This document shows positions 34,716 through 43,946 of a DNA stretch of 64,000 bases, piece after piece. The notes beneath the pieces are model-generated. The model searched no databases. It was not told the origin of the DNA and saw only the letters and a program-made list of their open reading frames with translations. How positions within the stretch are numbered: the stretch's first letter is position 1; each line of letters begins with the position of its first letter. The stretch covers positions 1 to 64,000 of the forward strand of contig NZ_BMRZ01000021.1 in the NCBI RefSeq assembly GCF_014648895.1, written 5' to 3'. This DNA comes from Streptomyces tanashiensis (GTDB lineage: Bacteria; Actinomycetota; Actinomycetes; Streptomycetales; Streptomycetaceae). A program made the translations under genes and the position numbers.

Positions 34716-36125
34716 GTGCAGCACGAGAACTGCCGGCGCTGTCAGAGGGCGGGGCTACGGTACGTCGTCGTGGACATGGGTGATCTTGACCATCGCGTCC
34801 GGACGCAGTCCGGCTGCATCCCGCCGGATCTGGTCTCCCGGCTTCTCGAACTCGGGCATGTCGAGGAGGTGGAGTTGTGGGCCGCGCGTGGGGAGTGGTT
34901 CTGCGCGCAGGGGTGGGCGCGGCTGCTGGGCGGTCAGGGCCTGGAGGAGCGGGCGCTGGAGGTGCTCGCCCCGTATGTCGACACGGGCTGGTGGACGGCT
35001 GTGAGTGCCACGGTGGAGCTGCTGGAGAGCTGGGGGCGGGCCGGCGAGGCGATCGCGCTGTCCCGGTCACGTATGGAGGCCGGGCATCCGCTGGCGCTGG
35101 AGTTCCACGCCCGGCTGCTCGCACGCCACGGCCAGGCCGACGAGGCGTTCGACTTGCTGCGGCCGCACATTCAGGACTGGTCGGTCGCCACGGCCCTGGT
35201 CGACGTCGCGGACACGGCAGGCCGGGACGAGGAGGCCGCGGAGCTGCTCGCGGAGCACATCCCGGACGACCACAGGTGCGCGGACCCGTGGTGCTGCCGC
35301 GGCCTCGACCCCGACATGGCGATCGGACTGCTCGCCACGATCCGTGAACGCCAGGGACGCGTCGACGACGCCGTCACCCTGCTGCGGACCCGGGACAAGA
35401 CCGCGCTCAACAACCGGGACCAGCTGGCCGACCTGCTGGCCCGGCAGGACCGGATCGAAGAGCTGCGTGCGTACGCGGCGACCGAGCCTCTCGGAATCGC
35501 CGCGCGGCGTCTGGCGGAGCTGCTGGAAGAGCGCGACGACGTGGAGGGCGCGATCGCCGTGTACCGGCAGGCCGGTGATGCGTCCTGCCAACCGACGAAC
35601 GTGGCCGTGGATCTCGCCCAGCTCCTGGCGCGCCACGGCCGGGGCGCGGAGGCGGTCGCGGTGATGCGTGCCCAGGCCGATGCTCCCGGCGGAGCCGAGG
35701 ACTGGGTCGTCCACATGCTCTGCACCCTCTGTGCCGACCAGGGCCGCCCCCAGGAGGGCCTGGCCTACCTCGACGCCCTCAAGGCACGTCGCCACGGTGA
35801 GGAGGAACGGGAGCTCTTCTGGATCCGGCTTCCGCTGATGGCCGCCTGCGACCGTGTCGACGAAGCCGTCGCACAAGCCGGAGCCCACCCCGAAGGCGAC
35901 GATCCGTACGCGGTGTCGCACGTCGCCCGCCTGCTGGCCGGCGCCGGACGTCTCGAGGAGGCGGTGGCCGCCCTCGAACCCCACTCGCCGGCCAACAGCC
36001 ACGCCCTGGCCGGGTACCTCATCGAGCTCGGTCGTGTGGAGCAAGCCATAGCTGTCCTTCAGCAGGACCGACCCGAGCCCCCCGCACCCACACCCGGCCC
36101 CTGGCACGACACACCGCCATTCTGA
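34716..36125 (+). CDS. TPR-like helical-repeat protein
   Basis: 469 residues from GTG 34716. It is made almost entirely of paired helices with the recurrent pattern LLxxxGRxEEAxxxL, for example HGQADEAFDLL, QGRVDDAVTLL, HGRGAEAVAVM and AGRLEEAVAAL, spaced about 35 residues apart. This is typical of TPR/Sel1-like solenoids. Near the N-terminus a motif with Cys (HENCRRCQRAGL) and the block WFCAQGWARLL recur in a large Streptomyces-specific family. It has no signal peptide or membrane segment. It probably serves as a protein-binding scaffold; partners are unknown. Confidence 0.75.
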   Translation: MQHENCRRCQRAGLRYVVVDMGDLDHRVRTQSGCIPPDLVSRLLELGHVEEVELWAARGEWFCAQGWARLLGGQGLEERALEVLAPYVDTGWWTAVSATVELLESWGRAGEAIALSRSRMEAGHPLALEFHARLLARHGQADEAFDLLRPHIQDWSVATALVDVADTAGRDEEAAELLAEHIPDDHRCADPWCCRGLDPDMAIGLLATIRERQGRVDDAVTLLRTRDKTALNNRDQLADLLARQDRIEELRAYAATEPLGIAARRLAELLEERDDVEGAIAVYRQAGDASCQPTNVAVDLAQLLARHGRGAEAVAVMRAQADAPGGAEDWVVHMLCTLCADQGRPQEGLAYLDALKARRHGEEERELFWIRLPLMAACDRVDEAVAQAGAHPEGDDPYAVSHVARLLAGAGRLEEAVAALEPHSPANSHALAGYLIELGRVEQAIAVLQQDRPEPPAPTPGPWHDTPPF

Positions 36126-36435
36126 GGAGTCCGCCGGGGCTGCGCACGTCGCCGACCTCTGCGCGAGACTGCCCCTCGCCCTGCGCGTCTCGGCCGCACG
36201 ACTGGCGACCCCCCGGACCCTCACCGTGGAGGCGCTGGCCGAGCGACTCGTCGCTCACGGTGCCCGGCTCGACCACCTCGCCCTGCGGGCGCTCGACGGG
36301 ACCGACGCCCTGGTTCTGCCGGAGTTCCACCGCCTGGTCGGCCCCCGGCCCACGCCCGGGGGAAGCCACCACCCCGCACCGGGGCACCGCAGCCCGTACG
36401 AGGCACCGGGGGCCCGCGACCACCGGGACTTCTAG
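36124..36435 (+). pseudogene. Remnant of an AfsR/SARP-type NB-ARC regulator
   Basis: Directly after the TPR stop, a frame without a start codon reads LCARLPLALRVSAARLA and then LTVEALAERLVAHGARLDHL. This is the xLPLALRxAAARLA block with its downstream helix found in the NB-ARC ATPase of AfsR-like regulators. The P-loop, DNA-binding and BTAD parts are absent, and the frame ends at 36435 after an unrelated Pro/His-rich tail. It is a short decayed fragment of a once larger regulator gene. Confidence 0.6.
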
Positions 36436-36524
36436 GCCGTCTAGCAGCCGCGCCGGGCGAGCCGCCGGCCAGGCCGTCGCGCCCGTTCCCCAGGCGCCGC
36501 CCCGTCCCACCCCGGCCTGTCGCT

Positions 36525-36604
36525 GACCCGGATCTCCGGCCCATCGCCCCCGTCACCGACCTGGATCTCCGGCCCGGCCACCGCCCTCGACCTGGGTCTT
36601 CGGC
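36525..36604. repeat. Three degenerate ~32-bp tandem repeats
   Basis: Variants of GACCTGGATCTCCGGC begin at 36525, 36558 and 36589, 33 and 31 bp apart, in the noncoding stretch between the NB-ARC remnant and the ligase gene. The spacers between copies are less conserved. No function is evident. Confidence 0.4.
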
Positions 36605-36714
36605 AGGCCCGCAGCCTCCCGCCACGGGCGCCCGCGAGCCGCTCGGTGGTTGGGTCGTCCCCGAAGTGGGACTCTGAAGAGAGGGTCCGTGCCGACGAGT
36701 CTCGGGAGGCCCGA

Positions 36715-38193
36715 ATGGGACGCGACGTCCCGGCGCTGGAGTTCACCCGTGACGACCGTCGCCGGTTCCGGAACAAGATGCACACCTGCCTCGACGTGTT
36801 CGCTCAGATGCTGAGGGAGTCACGGTTCGATTTCGAGCGGCCGCAGGTCGGGCTGGAGATCGAACTGAACCTCGTGGACGAGACCGGGGAGCCCGCCATG
36901 CGCAGCTCCGACGTCCTCGAAGCGATCGCGGACCCGGCCTGGTCGACCGAGCTGGGGCGGTTCAACCTGGAGATCAACATCCCGCCGAGGCAGCTCATGG
37001 CGGGCGGCCCGGGATCCTGGGAGCAGGAGATCCGGGACGCGCTCAACCACGCCGAGGAGAGGGCCGCGGCGATCGGGGCGCACCTGGTGATGATCGGGAT
37101 CCTGCCGACGCTGGAACTGAAGGACGTGGGTCCGGCATCGCTGTCCGAGAACCCTCGGTACCACCTGCTCAATGAGCAGGTCTTCGCCGCCCGGGGCGAG
37201 GATCTGCTGATCTCGGTGGACGGGGTGGAGAGGCTGCGTACCTACGCGGAGACGATCACGCCGGAGGCGGCGTGCACCAGCACGCAGTTCCACCTGCAGG
37301 TGTCGCCGGACGAATTCGCGGACTACTGGAACGCCGCGCAGGCCATCGCCGGGGTGCAGGTCGCCCTGGCCGCGAACTCTCCGTTCCTCTTCGCCAAGGA
37401 GCTGTGGCGCGAGACGCGTATTCCGCTGTTCGAGCAGACCACCGACACCCGGCCGGAGGAGATCAAGGTGCAGGGAGTCCGCCCCCGGGTGTGGTTCGGC
37501 GAGAGGTGGATCACCAGCGTCTTCGATCTCTTCGAGGAGAACGTGCAGTACTTCCCGGCGTTGCTGCCCGTCTGCGAGGACGAGGACCCTCAGCAGACGC
37601 TCGACCACGGCGGGATCCCCGAACTCGCCGAGCTCACCCTGCACAACGGGACGGTCTACCGGTGGAACCGTCCCGTCTATGCCGTCGTCGACGGCGTACC
37701 GCACCTGCGGGTGGAGAACCGCGTGCTGCCCGCGGGTCCCACGGTGGCCGACGTCCTGTCCAACGGCGCCTTCTACTACGGCCTGATCCGCGCCCTGGTC
37801 GACGAGGACCGGCCCGTCTGGTCGCGGATGTCGTTCTCGGCGGCCGAGGACAATCTGAACGCCGCGGCACGCTATGGGATCGACGCGCAGCTGTACTGGC
37901 CCGGGATGGGCGAGGTCCCCGCGACCGAACTGGTTCTCCGCCGCCTGCTGCCGCTGGCGGACCGCGGGCTGGAGCGGGTGGGTATGGACGCGGCCTGGCG
38001 CGAGCCGCTGCTGGGGATCATCGAGCAGCGGTGCGTCAGCGGCCGGAACGGCGCGGTGTGGCAGTCGGAGATGTTCCACCACATCCACGACATCGGCCAT
38101 GTGAACCGGCATCAGGCGCTGCGGCGGATGACGCAGCAGTACCTCGACTACATGCACATGAACGCTCCTGCGCACACCTGGCCGGTCGATTGA
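36715..38193 (+). CDS. Glutamate-cysteine ligase family 2 (GCS2-like) protein
   Basis: 492 residues from ATG 36715, with GGGAGG five bases upstream. The family signature is clear: VGLEIELNLVD near residue 45, LGRFNLEINIPP, TSTQFHLQVSP, AANSPFLFAKELWRETRIPLFEQ and HLRVENRVLPAGPT. These hold the Glu and Arg residues that bind ATP-Mg and glutamate in GCS2 enzymes. Streptomycetes make mycothiol, not glutathione, so a gamma-glutamyl ligase acting on another amine or amino acid is as likely as glutamate-cysteine ligation. It is cytosolic and apparently monocistronic. Confidence 0.85.
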   Translation: MGRDVPALEFTRDDRRRFRNKMHTCLDVFAQMLRESRFDFERPQVGLEIELNLVDETGEPAMRSSDVLEAIADPAWSTELGRFNLEINIPPRQLMAGGPGSWEQEIRDALNHAEERAAAIGAHLVMIGILPTLELKDVGPASLSENPRYHLLNEQVFAARGEDLLISVDGVERLRTYAETITPEAACTSTQFHLQVSPDEFADYWNAAQAIAGVQVALAANSPFLFAKELWRETRIPLFEQTTDTRPEEIKVQGVRPRVWFGERWITSVFDLFEENVQYFPALLPVCEDEDPQQTLDHGGIPELAELTLHNGTVYRWNRPVYAVVDGVPHLRVENRVLPAGPTVADVLSNGAFYYGLIRALVDEDRPVWSRMSFSAAEDNLNAAARYGIDAQLYWPGMGEVPATELVLRRLLPLADRGLERVGMDAAWREPLLGIIEQRCVSGRNGAVWQSEMFHHIHDIGHVNRHQALRRMTQQYLDYMHMNAPAHTWPVD

Positions 38194-38209
38194 GGCGCGA
38201 GCGGACGAA

Positions 38210-38247
38210 ACGGCGCTCCTGCCCGGACATTCGGGCAGGGGCGCCGT
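38210..38247. terminator. Strong bidirectional terminator
   Basis: A 16-bp stem, ACGGCGCTCCTGCCCG (38210-38225) with CGGGCAGGGGCGCCGT (38232-38247), pairs with a single T·G wobble around a 6-base loop. It lies between the convergent ligase and DUF11 genes and can serve both. Confidence 0.8.
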
Positions 38248-38328
38248 CGTCTCCTCAAGGTGCGACCGCGTCAACCCGGTCCGGGCGGTCGTCCGGTGCC
38301 GGGCAGGTGCCGCTCCTTCCGCGCCGGG

Positions 38329-39732
38329 TCAGGTACGGGGTACGCAGGGGGCGCAGCAGGCCGGTGCGGGTTCGACGCAGAGGGTGACGGAGTCGGTGTT
38401 GTCGGAGGGGTCGGGGTCCTTCTCGACGGCCGTGACGGTGGCCGTGTTGGTGAGGCGTGCGGGCCTGGTGGCCTTCGCCCGCAGGGTGAGGGTCGCGCGG
38501 GCGCCGACAGCCAGTTCGCCGACCGACCACTGCCCCGTCTCCGGGGCGTAGGCGCCGACGTCGGCGTCGGCGGACAGGAAGGCGAGTCCGCTCGGGAGCC
38601 GGTCGGCGACCACCACGCCGGTCGCCGGGCTGGGACCGGCGTTGTGGACGGTCAGACGGTAGGTGACGGTCTGTCCGACGGTCACGGTGGTCGCGTCGGC
38701 CGCCTTCGTCACGTCGAGATCAGCGGCCGGCCTGACCTCGGTCACGGCTTCGTCGGAGGTGGACGTCAGCGGTTCCGGGGTGGGCCCGAGCCGGTTCTCG
38801 TAGGTGGCGACGGCGGTGTTGGTCACCCGGGTGCCCGCCGTCTCCAGCCCCAGGGCGACCCGGTACTCGACGGTGGTGCCTTCGGGCAGGGCGGCGGTGT
38901 TGGCCAGACTGCCGCCCTGGGAGGCGGAGGCTCCGGTGCCCAGCCGGAAGACCACCGTGTCGCTCCCGGAGTCGTACGCGGCCTGGTCATCACCCGCCTG
39001 ATCGGTCTTCACGCCCGCGTTCGGACCGTCGATGACCCGCAGGGAGCCGGGCACGTACGTCGTCCCCGGCGGCAGGACGTCGGTGAGGGTGAGCCGCTCG
39101 GCGGCCCCGCCGCCCTCGTTCCTGACGGTGATCCGGTAGGTGACGACATCGCCGACGTCCAACGGACCGGCGGGTACGGCGGTCTTGGTGAGCACCACGT
39201 GCGGAGCGGTACCGAAGAAGACGCCGTCGAGGAAGTTGCCGATGCCGCGGTTGCCGCCGGCCGCCGAGACGGAACGGAAGGCGAAGCGGGTGGTGGTCTG
39301 CCCGGCCGGGACGGTGTAGGTGCCGGTGTAGTAGCCCCACGCCGTGTTGCCGTCGGTGAAGGTGCGCTGCTCGACCACGCTGCCGGGGACGCCGATGTCC
39401 AGGGCCATGGTGTCCTGGCCCTGCCGGCCGCGGTGGTGGAGCCGCCAGTACAGCTTGGTGCCGGGGGTGGTCGGCAGGTCCTGGTAGAGGGTGGAGACCT
39501 GGTTCGCGTTGAGTTCGGCGAACTGCTCGCCCTCCGCCGAGGGGACGCCGTTGAAGCCGGAGTGCCACACCTCGACCATGTGGTCGGTGGCGGTGGTGAG
39601 CCAGCCCGGGACGTGTCGCGGAGCCTGGGTCTGGGAGGCGTCCGGCAGGAAGGCCATGTCGGTGACGGACGGCTGCTCGAAGCTTCCGTTGACGAGGGCG
39701 ACGCGGAGCGGGACGGAAGGAGGTGTGCTCAT
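38329..39732 (-). CDS. DUF11-repeat surface-type protein with Cys-rich C-terminus
   Basis: 467 residues from ATG 39730-39732 (GGAG nine bases upstream). Residues about 10-175 form a jelly-roll-like domain (LVNGSFEQP ... FLDGVFFG) of the DUF642/carbohydrate-binding kind. Two DUF11 Ig-like repeats follow (TKTAVPAGPLDVGDVVTYRITVRN and TKAADATTVTVGQTVTYRLTVHN). The protein ends in a Cys cluster, CVEPAPACCAPC. No signal peptide, sortase motif or membrane segment is visible, which is odd for a family normally found on the cell surface. Export by a non-Sec route, or an intracellular or spore role, are possibilities. Confidence 0.75.
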   Translation of the reverse strand: MSTPPSVPLRVALVNGSFEQPSVTDMAFLPDASQTQAPRHVPGWLTTATDHMVEVWHSGFNGVPSAEGEQFAELNANQVSTLYQDLPTTPGTKLYWRLHHRGRQGQDTMALDIGVPGSVVEQRTFTDGNTAWGYYTGTYTVPAGQTTTRFAFRSVSAAGGNRGIGNFLDGVFFGTAPHVVLTKTAVPAGPLDVGDVVTYRITVRNEGGGAAERLTLTDVLPPGTTYVPGSLRVIDGPNAGVKTDQAGDDQAAYDSGSDTVVFRLGTGASASQGGSLANTAALPEGTTVEYRVALGLETAGTRVTNTAVATYENRLGPTPEPLTSTSDEAVTEVRPAADLDVTKAADATTVTVGQTVTYRLTVHNAGPSPATGVVVADRLPSGLAFLSADADVGAYAPETGQWSVGELAVGARATLTLRAKATRPARLTNTATVTAVEKDPDPSDNTDSVTLCVEPAPACCAPCVPRT

Positions 39733-40159
39733 GGGTGACATCTCCGATCGTTCGACGGTGCGCGATGGGGCCCCCGCGCCCCGGAGTCCGCGTTGCGGTC
39801 AGGACGGGGTGTGAGAGCCCGGAACGATCGGTAGCTCAGCGTCCCCGCGGCGCCGCGTACAGCCGGGGTGGGAGGGGTCCCGGCCAGCGCCGACGGGCGG
39901 GTTTACCCCCATGGACATCGCGCGCCACGGCGCTGCCGCCCCTCACCGGTCCCTCCCAGTGACCCCTCCGGCCCTTCCTGAATCACAGCTAGCGCACGTA
40001 CCTCTCGTACTGACCGGATGCCACCGCCCTCTGGCACTCACACGCCACTGGAAGGAATGAATTACAGGCCCTCGAATTGACGAACGCGCGTTCCAGGCGG
40101 GTCGTGGCGACCGTCTGGGTCGGTCCGGAGGGAGAGAAGGCGGCCGCGTCCCGGCGCCC
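39733..40159. other. Intergenic region upstream of the DUF11 gene
   Basis: 427 bases between the 3' end of the ROK gene and the start of the DUF11 gene, both on the minus strand. It should contain the DUF11 promoter and the ROK terminator. Only short weak dyads were seen, and no gene was identified. Confidence 0.5.
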
Positions 40160-41503
40160 TCAGGGAGAGACCCGGTCCTGGAGGGCCGACTGCCAGGCGG
40201 GGGCGGGGGTGGTGGGCTTGGTCTCGGGGCGTCGGCCGCCCTGGGCGAAGAAGTCGACCAGCGGGAGCAGGGCGGCGCCGACGGTGACCGCCTCCGGGCC
40301 GAGGGTGCCGAGACCGATGCCGGTGCGGCTGGCCGGGTAGCGGAGCGCGTACTCCCGTGCGTAACCGTCCACCGTCTCCAGGAAGCGGGTGCCGAGCTGG
40401 AGGCCCGCCCAGCCGCCGACGAGGATGCGCTCGGGCTGGAAGAGGTTGATGAGGTCGGCGAAGCCGGCGCCCAGGTACTCGGCGGTCTCCTCCAGGACCG
40501 CGAGCGCCGTGGCGTCCGGCTGCGCACCCGGGTCCGCCGGGTACGCCGCCGCCAGCATCGCCGTGAGGGCCGTCTCCTCGTCCGCGCCCGCCGGCGGCTC
40601 CCCGCCGGCCTCGCGCCACCGGTCCAGGAGGGCCTCGGCTCCGGCGTAGGCCTCCAGGCAGCCCTGGGCACCGCAGCGGCAGCGGCGCCCCCGGACCCGT
40701 ACCGTCAGATGTCCCCACTCGATCGCCCGGCCGGGCCCCATCGGGTCCGTGAGCACACAGGCGCCGACGCCCGAGCCGAAGAGCACGACCACGGCGCTGC
40801 GCGCACCCCGCCCGGCACCGAACCACATCTCCGCCTGGCCCAGGGTCTTGGCGCCGTTGTCGATCCAGTAGGGGACGTCCTCGGGCAGGTCGACGGCGGC
40901 GCGGAGGAGACGCTCGAAGGGGACGGCGTCCCAGCCGACGGTCTGGCCGTGCACGACGTCGCCGTCCTCGGCGTCGCGGGCGACGATGCCGGGGACGCCG
41001 ACCCCGACGCCGATGAGGCGGTCGGCGGGCACGTCCGCGGTGCGCAGCACCTCGGCGATGCCCTCGCGGAGATGGGCGACGACGAGGTCCACGTCGTAGC
41101 GGGCCGTGCGGGGTCCGGAGCTGGCCAACGCGCGTTCGGTGCGGGCGAGTTCGGTGAGGGTGAGGTCGAACAGCTCGATCCTGACCCTTGTCTCCCCGAT
41201 GTCGACGCCGATCATGAAGCCGCTGCCGGGGGTGATCCGCACGAGGGTGCGGGGCCGCCCGCCGGCGGAGTCGACGCTGCCGGCCTCCTCGACGAGGCCT
41301 TCGGCGACGAGTTCGGCGACCACGTTGCTGACCGATCCGGAGCTGAGGCCGGTCGCCGGACCGAGCATGAGCCGGCTCATCGGTCCGTCGAAGTACAGCC
41401 TGCGCAGAACGGCGGTGCGGTTCTCGCGCCGCAGGTCACGCACTGTACGGCCAGTTCTCGCGTGCACGTTGGTCCCCGTCTCTGAAGTGGTTGCTTGCAA
41501 CAT
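40160..41503 (-). CDS. ROK-family transcriptional regulator
   Basis: 447 residues from ATG 41501-41503. An N-terminal winged helix-turn-helix (MLGPATGLSSGSVSNVVAEL) is fused to a ROK sugar-kinase-like domain with IGVDIGETRVRIEL. The zinc motif reads CRCGAQGCLEAY, matching the ROK consensus CxCGxxGCxE. Such proteins bind a sugar and release their operator. It is divergent from a sugar ABC transporter and beta-glucosidase operon, which is its probable regulon. The intervening region carries an A/T-rich dyad overlapping the operon promoter. Confidence 0.9.
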   Translation of the reverse strand: MLQATTSETGTNVHARTGRTVRDLRRENRTAVLRRLYFDGPMSRLMLGPATGLSSGSVSNVVAELVAEGLVEEAGSVDSAGGRPRTLVRITPGSGFMIGVDIGETRVRIELFDLTLTELARTERALASSGPRTARYDVDLVVAHLREGIAEVLRTADVPADRLIGVGVGVPGIVARDAEDGDVVHGQTVGWDAVPFERLLRAAVDLPEDVPYWIDNGAKTLGQAEMWFGAGRGARSAVVVLFGSGVGACVLTDPMGPGRAIEWGHLTVRVRGRRCRCGAQGCLEAYAGAEALLDRWREAGGEPPAGADEETALTAMLAAAYPADPGAQPDATALAVLEETAEYLGAGFADLINLFQPERILVGGWAGLQLGTRFLETVDGYAREYALRYPASRTGIGLGTLGPEAVTVGAALLPLVDFFAQGGRRPETKPTTPAPAWQSALQDRVSP

Positions 41504-41519
41504 ACCCGCAGTACAAGCC

Positions 41520-41563
41520 TTGACGCGACCTTCTCATGGGGTTTAACTCACATCCTAAATTAA
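41520..41563 (+). promoter_or_regulatory. Promoter and candidate ROK operator of the sugar ABC operon
   Basis: TTGACG at 41520-41525 is followed after 17 bp by TTAACT (41543-41548). The -10 region lies inside the A/T-rich stretch 41542-41563, where TTTAACT and AAATTAA form an imperfect inverted repeat. In such a G+C-rich genome this A/T island is a likely regulator site that would block the promoter. Confidence 0.45.
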
Positions 41564-41637
41564 GCCGGTGTTACGGCGAGGCCTCCAGTCGCTCACCCCA
41601 TCGGCACTCCCCTCGTCCCCGAAAGGGCCCAGGAGCC

Positions 41638-42942
41638 ATGCGCAGAATCAGAGCCGCTGTCACCGGTGCCGTCACGCTCTCCCTCGCCTTCACCGCCACC
41701 GCCTGCGGGGGCGGTGAAGGGAGCGAGGCGTCGCCGAAGACCCTCACCTACTGGGCCTCCAACCAGGGCTCCAGCATCGAGGTCGACAAGAAGGTCCTGC
41801 AGCCCGAGCTCGACCAGTTCGAGAAGGAGACCGGGATCAAGGTCAAGCTGGAGGTGGTCCCCTGGTCCGACCTGCTCAACCGGATCCTCACCGCGACCAC
41901 GTCCGGCCAGGGCCCCGACATCCTCAACATCGGGAACACCTGGAGCGCCTCCCTGCAGTCCACCGGCGCCCTGCTGCCCTGGGACGCGAAGAACCTCCAG
42001 GCCATCGGCGGCAAGGACCGCTTCGTCGACTCCGCGCTCGGCTCCACCGGCGTCACCGGCCAGGACCCGGCCGCCGTCCCGCTGTACTCCATGGCGTACG
42101 CGCTCTACTACAACAAGCAGATGTTCAAGGACGCCGGCATAGCGAAGCCGCCGACCACCTGGGACGAGGTGATCGCGGCCGGCAAGAAGCTCAGCAAGAA
42201 CGGCAAGTCCGGCATCGGCGTCGAGGGCTCCAACCTCTCCAACAACATCCACCAGGTCTTCGTCCTCGGCAAGCAGCACGGCGCCGACTTCTTCACCGCC
42301 GACGGGAAGCCGGACTTCACCTCCGACGGGGCCGTCGCCGCCGTCAAGCAGTACGTCGACCTGATGGCGGCGCAGAAGGTCGTCGCCCCCGGCAACGCCG
42401 AGTACGCCCAGAACCAGTCCCTCAGCGACTTCGCCAAGAACAAGACCGGCATGGTCCTGTGGCAGACGCCGCAGCAGACCTTCGCCTCCCAGGGCATGGC
42501 CCCCGACGACTGGGGCGTCGCTCCCGCCCCGGTTCCCTCGGGCAAGCCCGGCCAGGGCACCCAGACCAACTCGATGGTCGCCGGCATCAACATGGCCGTC
42601 TTCAAGAACACCAAGAACCTCGACGGCGCGCTGAAGTTCGTGAAGTTCATGACCAGCGACGAGGAGCAGATCCTCCTCAACAAGGCCTACGGCTCTGTTC
42701 CGCCGGTGAAGAGCGCCCAGAAGGACCCCGTCTTCGCCGACCCGTCGCTCACCGTCATCCGGGAGACCCTCGCCGCCAGCGCCGCGGCCCTGCCGCAGGT
42801 TCCCGAGGAGTCGCAGTTCGAGACCGTCGTCGGCACCGCGGTCAAGGAGCTCTTCGCCGACGCGGCCGCGGGCCGTCCGGTCACCACGGAGTCCGTGAAG
42901 GCCAAGCTCGAAAAGGCCCAGCAGCAGATGCCCAAGAAGTAG
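41638..42942 (+). CDS. Sugar ABC transporter substrate-binding lipoprotein
   Basis: 434 residues from ATG 41638 with AGGAG upstream. The signal peptide ends in the lipobox TATACG. The mature protein is a family 1 extracellular solute-binding protein: LTYWASNQGSSIE at the start, FEKETGIKVKLEVVPWSDL, ILNIGNTW and YALYYNKQMFKDAG. It captures an oligosaccharide outside the membrane for the two permeases that follow. No ATPase is encoded, as is usual in Streptomyces, where MsiK energises such systems. The linked beta-glucosidase points to a beta-glucoside or beta-glucan oligosaccharide. Confidence 0.95.
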   Translation: MRRIRAAVTGAVTLSLAFTATACGGGEGSEASPKTLTYWASNQGSSIEVDKKVLQPELDQFEKETGIKVKLEVVPWSDLLNRILTATTSGQGPDILNIGNTWSASLQSTGALLPWDAKNLQAIGGKDRFVDSALGSTGVTGQDPAAVPLYSMAYALYYNKQMFKDAGIAKPPTTWDEVIAAGKKLSKNGKSGIGVEGSNLSNNIHQVFVLGKQHGADFFTADGKPDFTSDGAVAAVKQYVDLMAAQKVVAPGNAEYAQNQSLSDFAKNKTGMVLWQTPQQTFASQGMAPDDWGVAPAPVPSGKPGQGTQTNSMVAGINMAVFKNTKNLDGALKFVKFMTSDEEQILLNKAYGSVPPVKSAQKDPVFADPSLTVIRETLAASAAALPQVPEESQFETVVGTAVKELFADAAAGRPVTTESVKAKLEKAQQQMPKK

Positions 42943-42953
42943 GCCGCCCCACC

Positions 42954-43946
42954 ATGACCGAAACCGCCGTCACTCCCCCGAGTGAGCGGGCGGTGCGCAA
43001 GGCCGCACCCGGAGAGGCACGCGCACCACGCCGCTCCGGGCGTCGCCGCATCGCACTGCCGTACCTTCTGCTCCTGCCCGCTCTGCTCCTCGAACTCCTC
43101 GTCCACCTCGTCCCGATGCTCATGGGCATCACCATGAGCTTCAGGGAGCTCACCCAGTTCTACATCCGGAACTGGTCGGAGGCCCCCTGGTCGGGTCTGG
43201 ACAACTACACCGTCGCGATCGACTTCGACGCCCCCGTCGGCCAGGCCCTCCTCAAGTCCTTCGTGACGACCTGCGGCTTCACCGTCCTCTCCGTGGGGCT
43301 GTGCTGGCTCCTCGGGACGGCCGCCGCGATCTTCCTCCAGGAGAACTTCCGGGGCCGCGGCATCCTCCGGACCCTGTTCCTCGTCCCGTACGCCCTGCCG
43401 GTCTACGCCGCCGTCATCACCTGGGCCTTCATGTTCCAGCGCGACAACGGCCTCATCAACCACGTCCTCCACGACCAGCTCGGCATCGGCGACAGCCCCG
43501 CCTTCTGGCTCATCGGGGACAACAGCTTCTGGGCCCTGCTCGTCGTCTCCGTGTGGAAGGGCTGGCCCTTCGCCTTCCTCACCGTCATGGCCGGGCTGCA
43601 GAACATCCCCCGGGACATGTACGAGGCGGCGGCCCTCGACGGGGCCGGCGTGTGGAAGCAGATCCGGCACATCACGCTGCCGTCGCTGCGCTCCGTCAAC
43701 CAGGTCCTCGTGCTCGTCCTCTTCCTCTGGACGTTCAACGACTTCAACACGCCGTTCGTGCTCTTCGGCAAGGCGGCGCCCGAAGCGGCCGACCTGATCT
43801 CCCTCCACATCTACCAGTCGTCCTTCCAGACGTGGAACTTCGGCACCGGCTCGGCCATGTCCGTCCTGCTGCTGCTGTTCCTCCTCGTCGTCACGGGCGT
43901 CTACCTCCTGCTCACCACCCGCGGAAGGAAGACCTCCGATGTCTGA
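42954..43946 (+). CDS. Sugar ABC transporter permease (MalF type)
   Basis: 330 residues from ATG 42954, 11 bases after the binding-protein gene. A basic N-terminus is followed by six transmembrane helices. The EAA loop that contacts the ATPase reads EAAALDGAGVWKQIRHITLP. It ends 8 bases inside the next permease gene, so translation is coupled. With the second permease it forms the membrane channel. Confidence 0.95.
   Translation: MTETAVTPPSERAVRKAAPGEARAPRRSGRRRIALPYLLLLPALLLELLVHLVPMLMGITMSFRELTQFYIRNWSEAPWSGLDNYTVAIDFDAPVGQALLKSFVTTCGFTVLSVGLCWLLGTAAAIFLQENFRGRGILRTLFLVPYALPVYAAVITWAFMFQRDNGLINHVLHDQLGIGDSPAFWLIGDNSFWALLVVSVWKGWPFAFLTVMAGLQNIPRDMYEAAALDGAGVWKQIRHITLPSLRSVNQVLVLVLFLWTFNDFNTPFVLFGKAAPEAADLISLHIYQSSFQTWNFGTGSAMSVLLLLFLLVVTGVYLLLTTRGRKTSDV

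Noticed and set aside
39835..39850. GGTAGCTCAG-like stretch suggestive of a tRNA D-arm
   Set aside because: No acceptor stem, anticodon arm or T-arm can be built around it.
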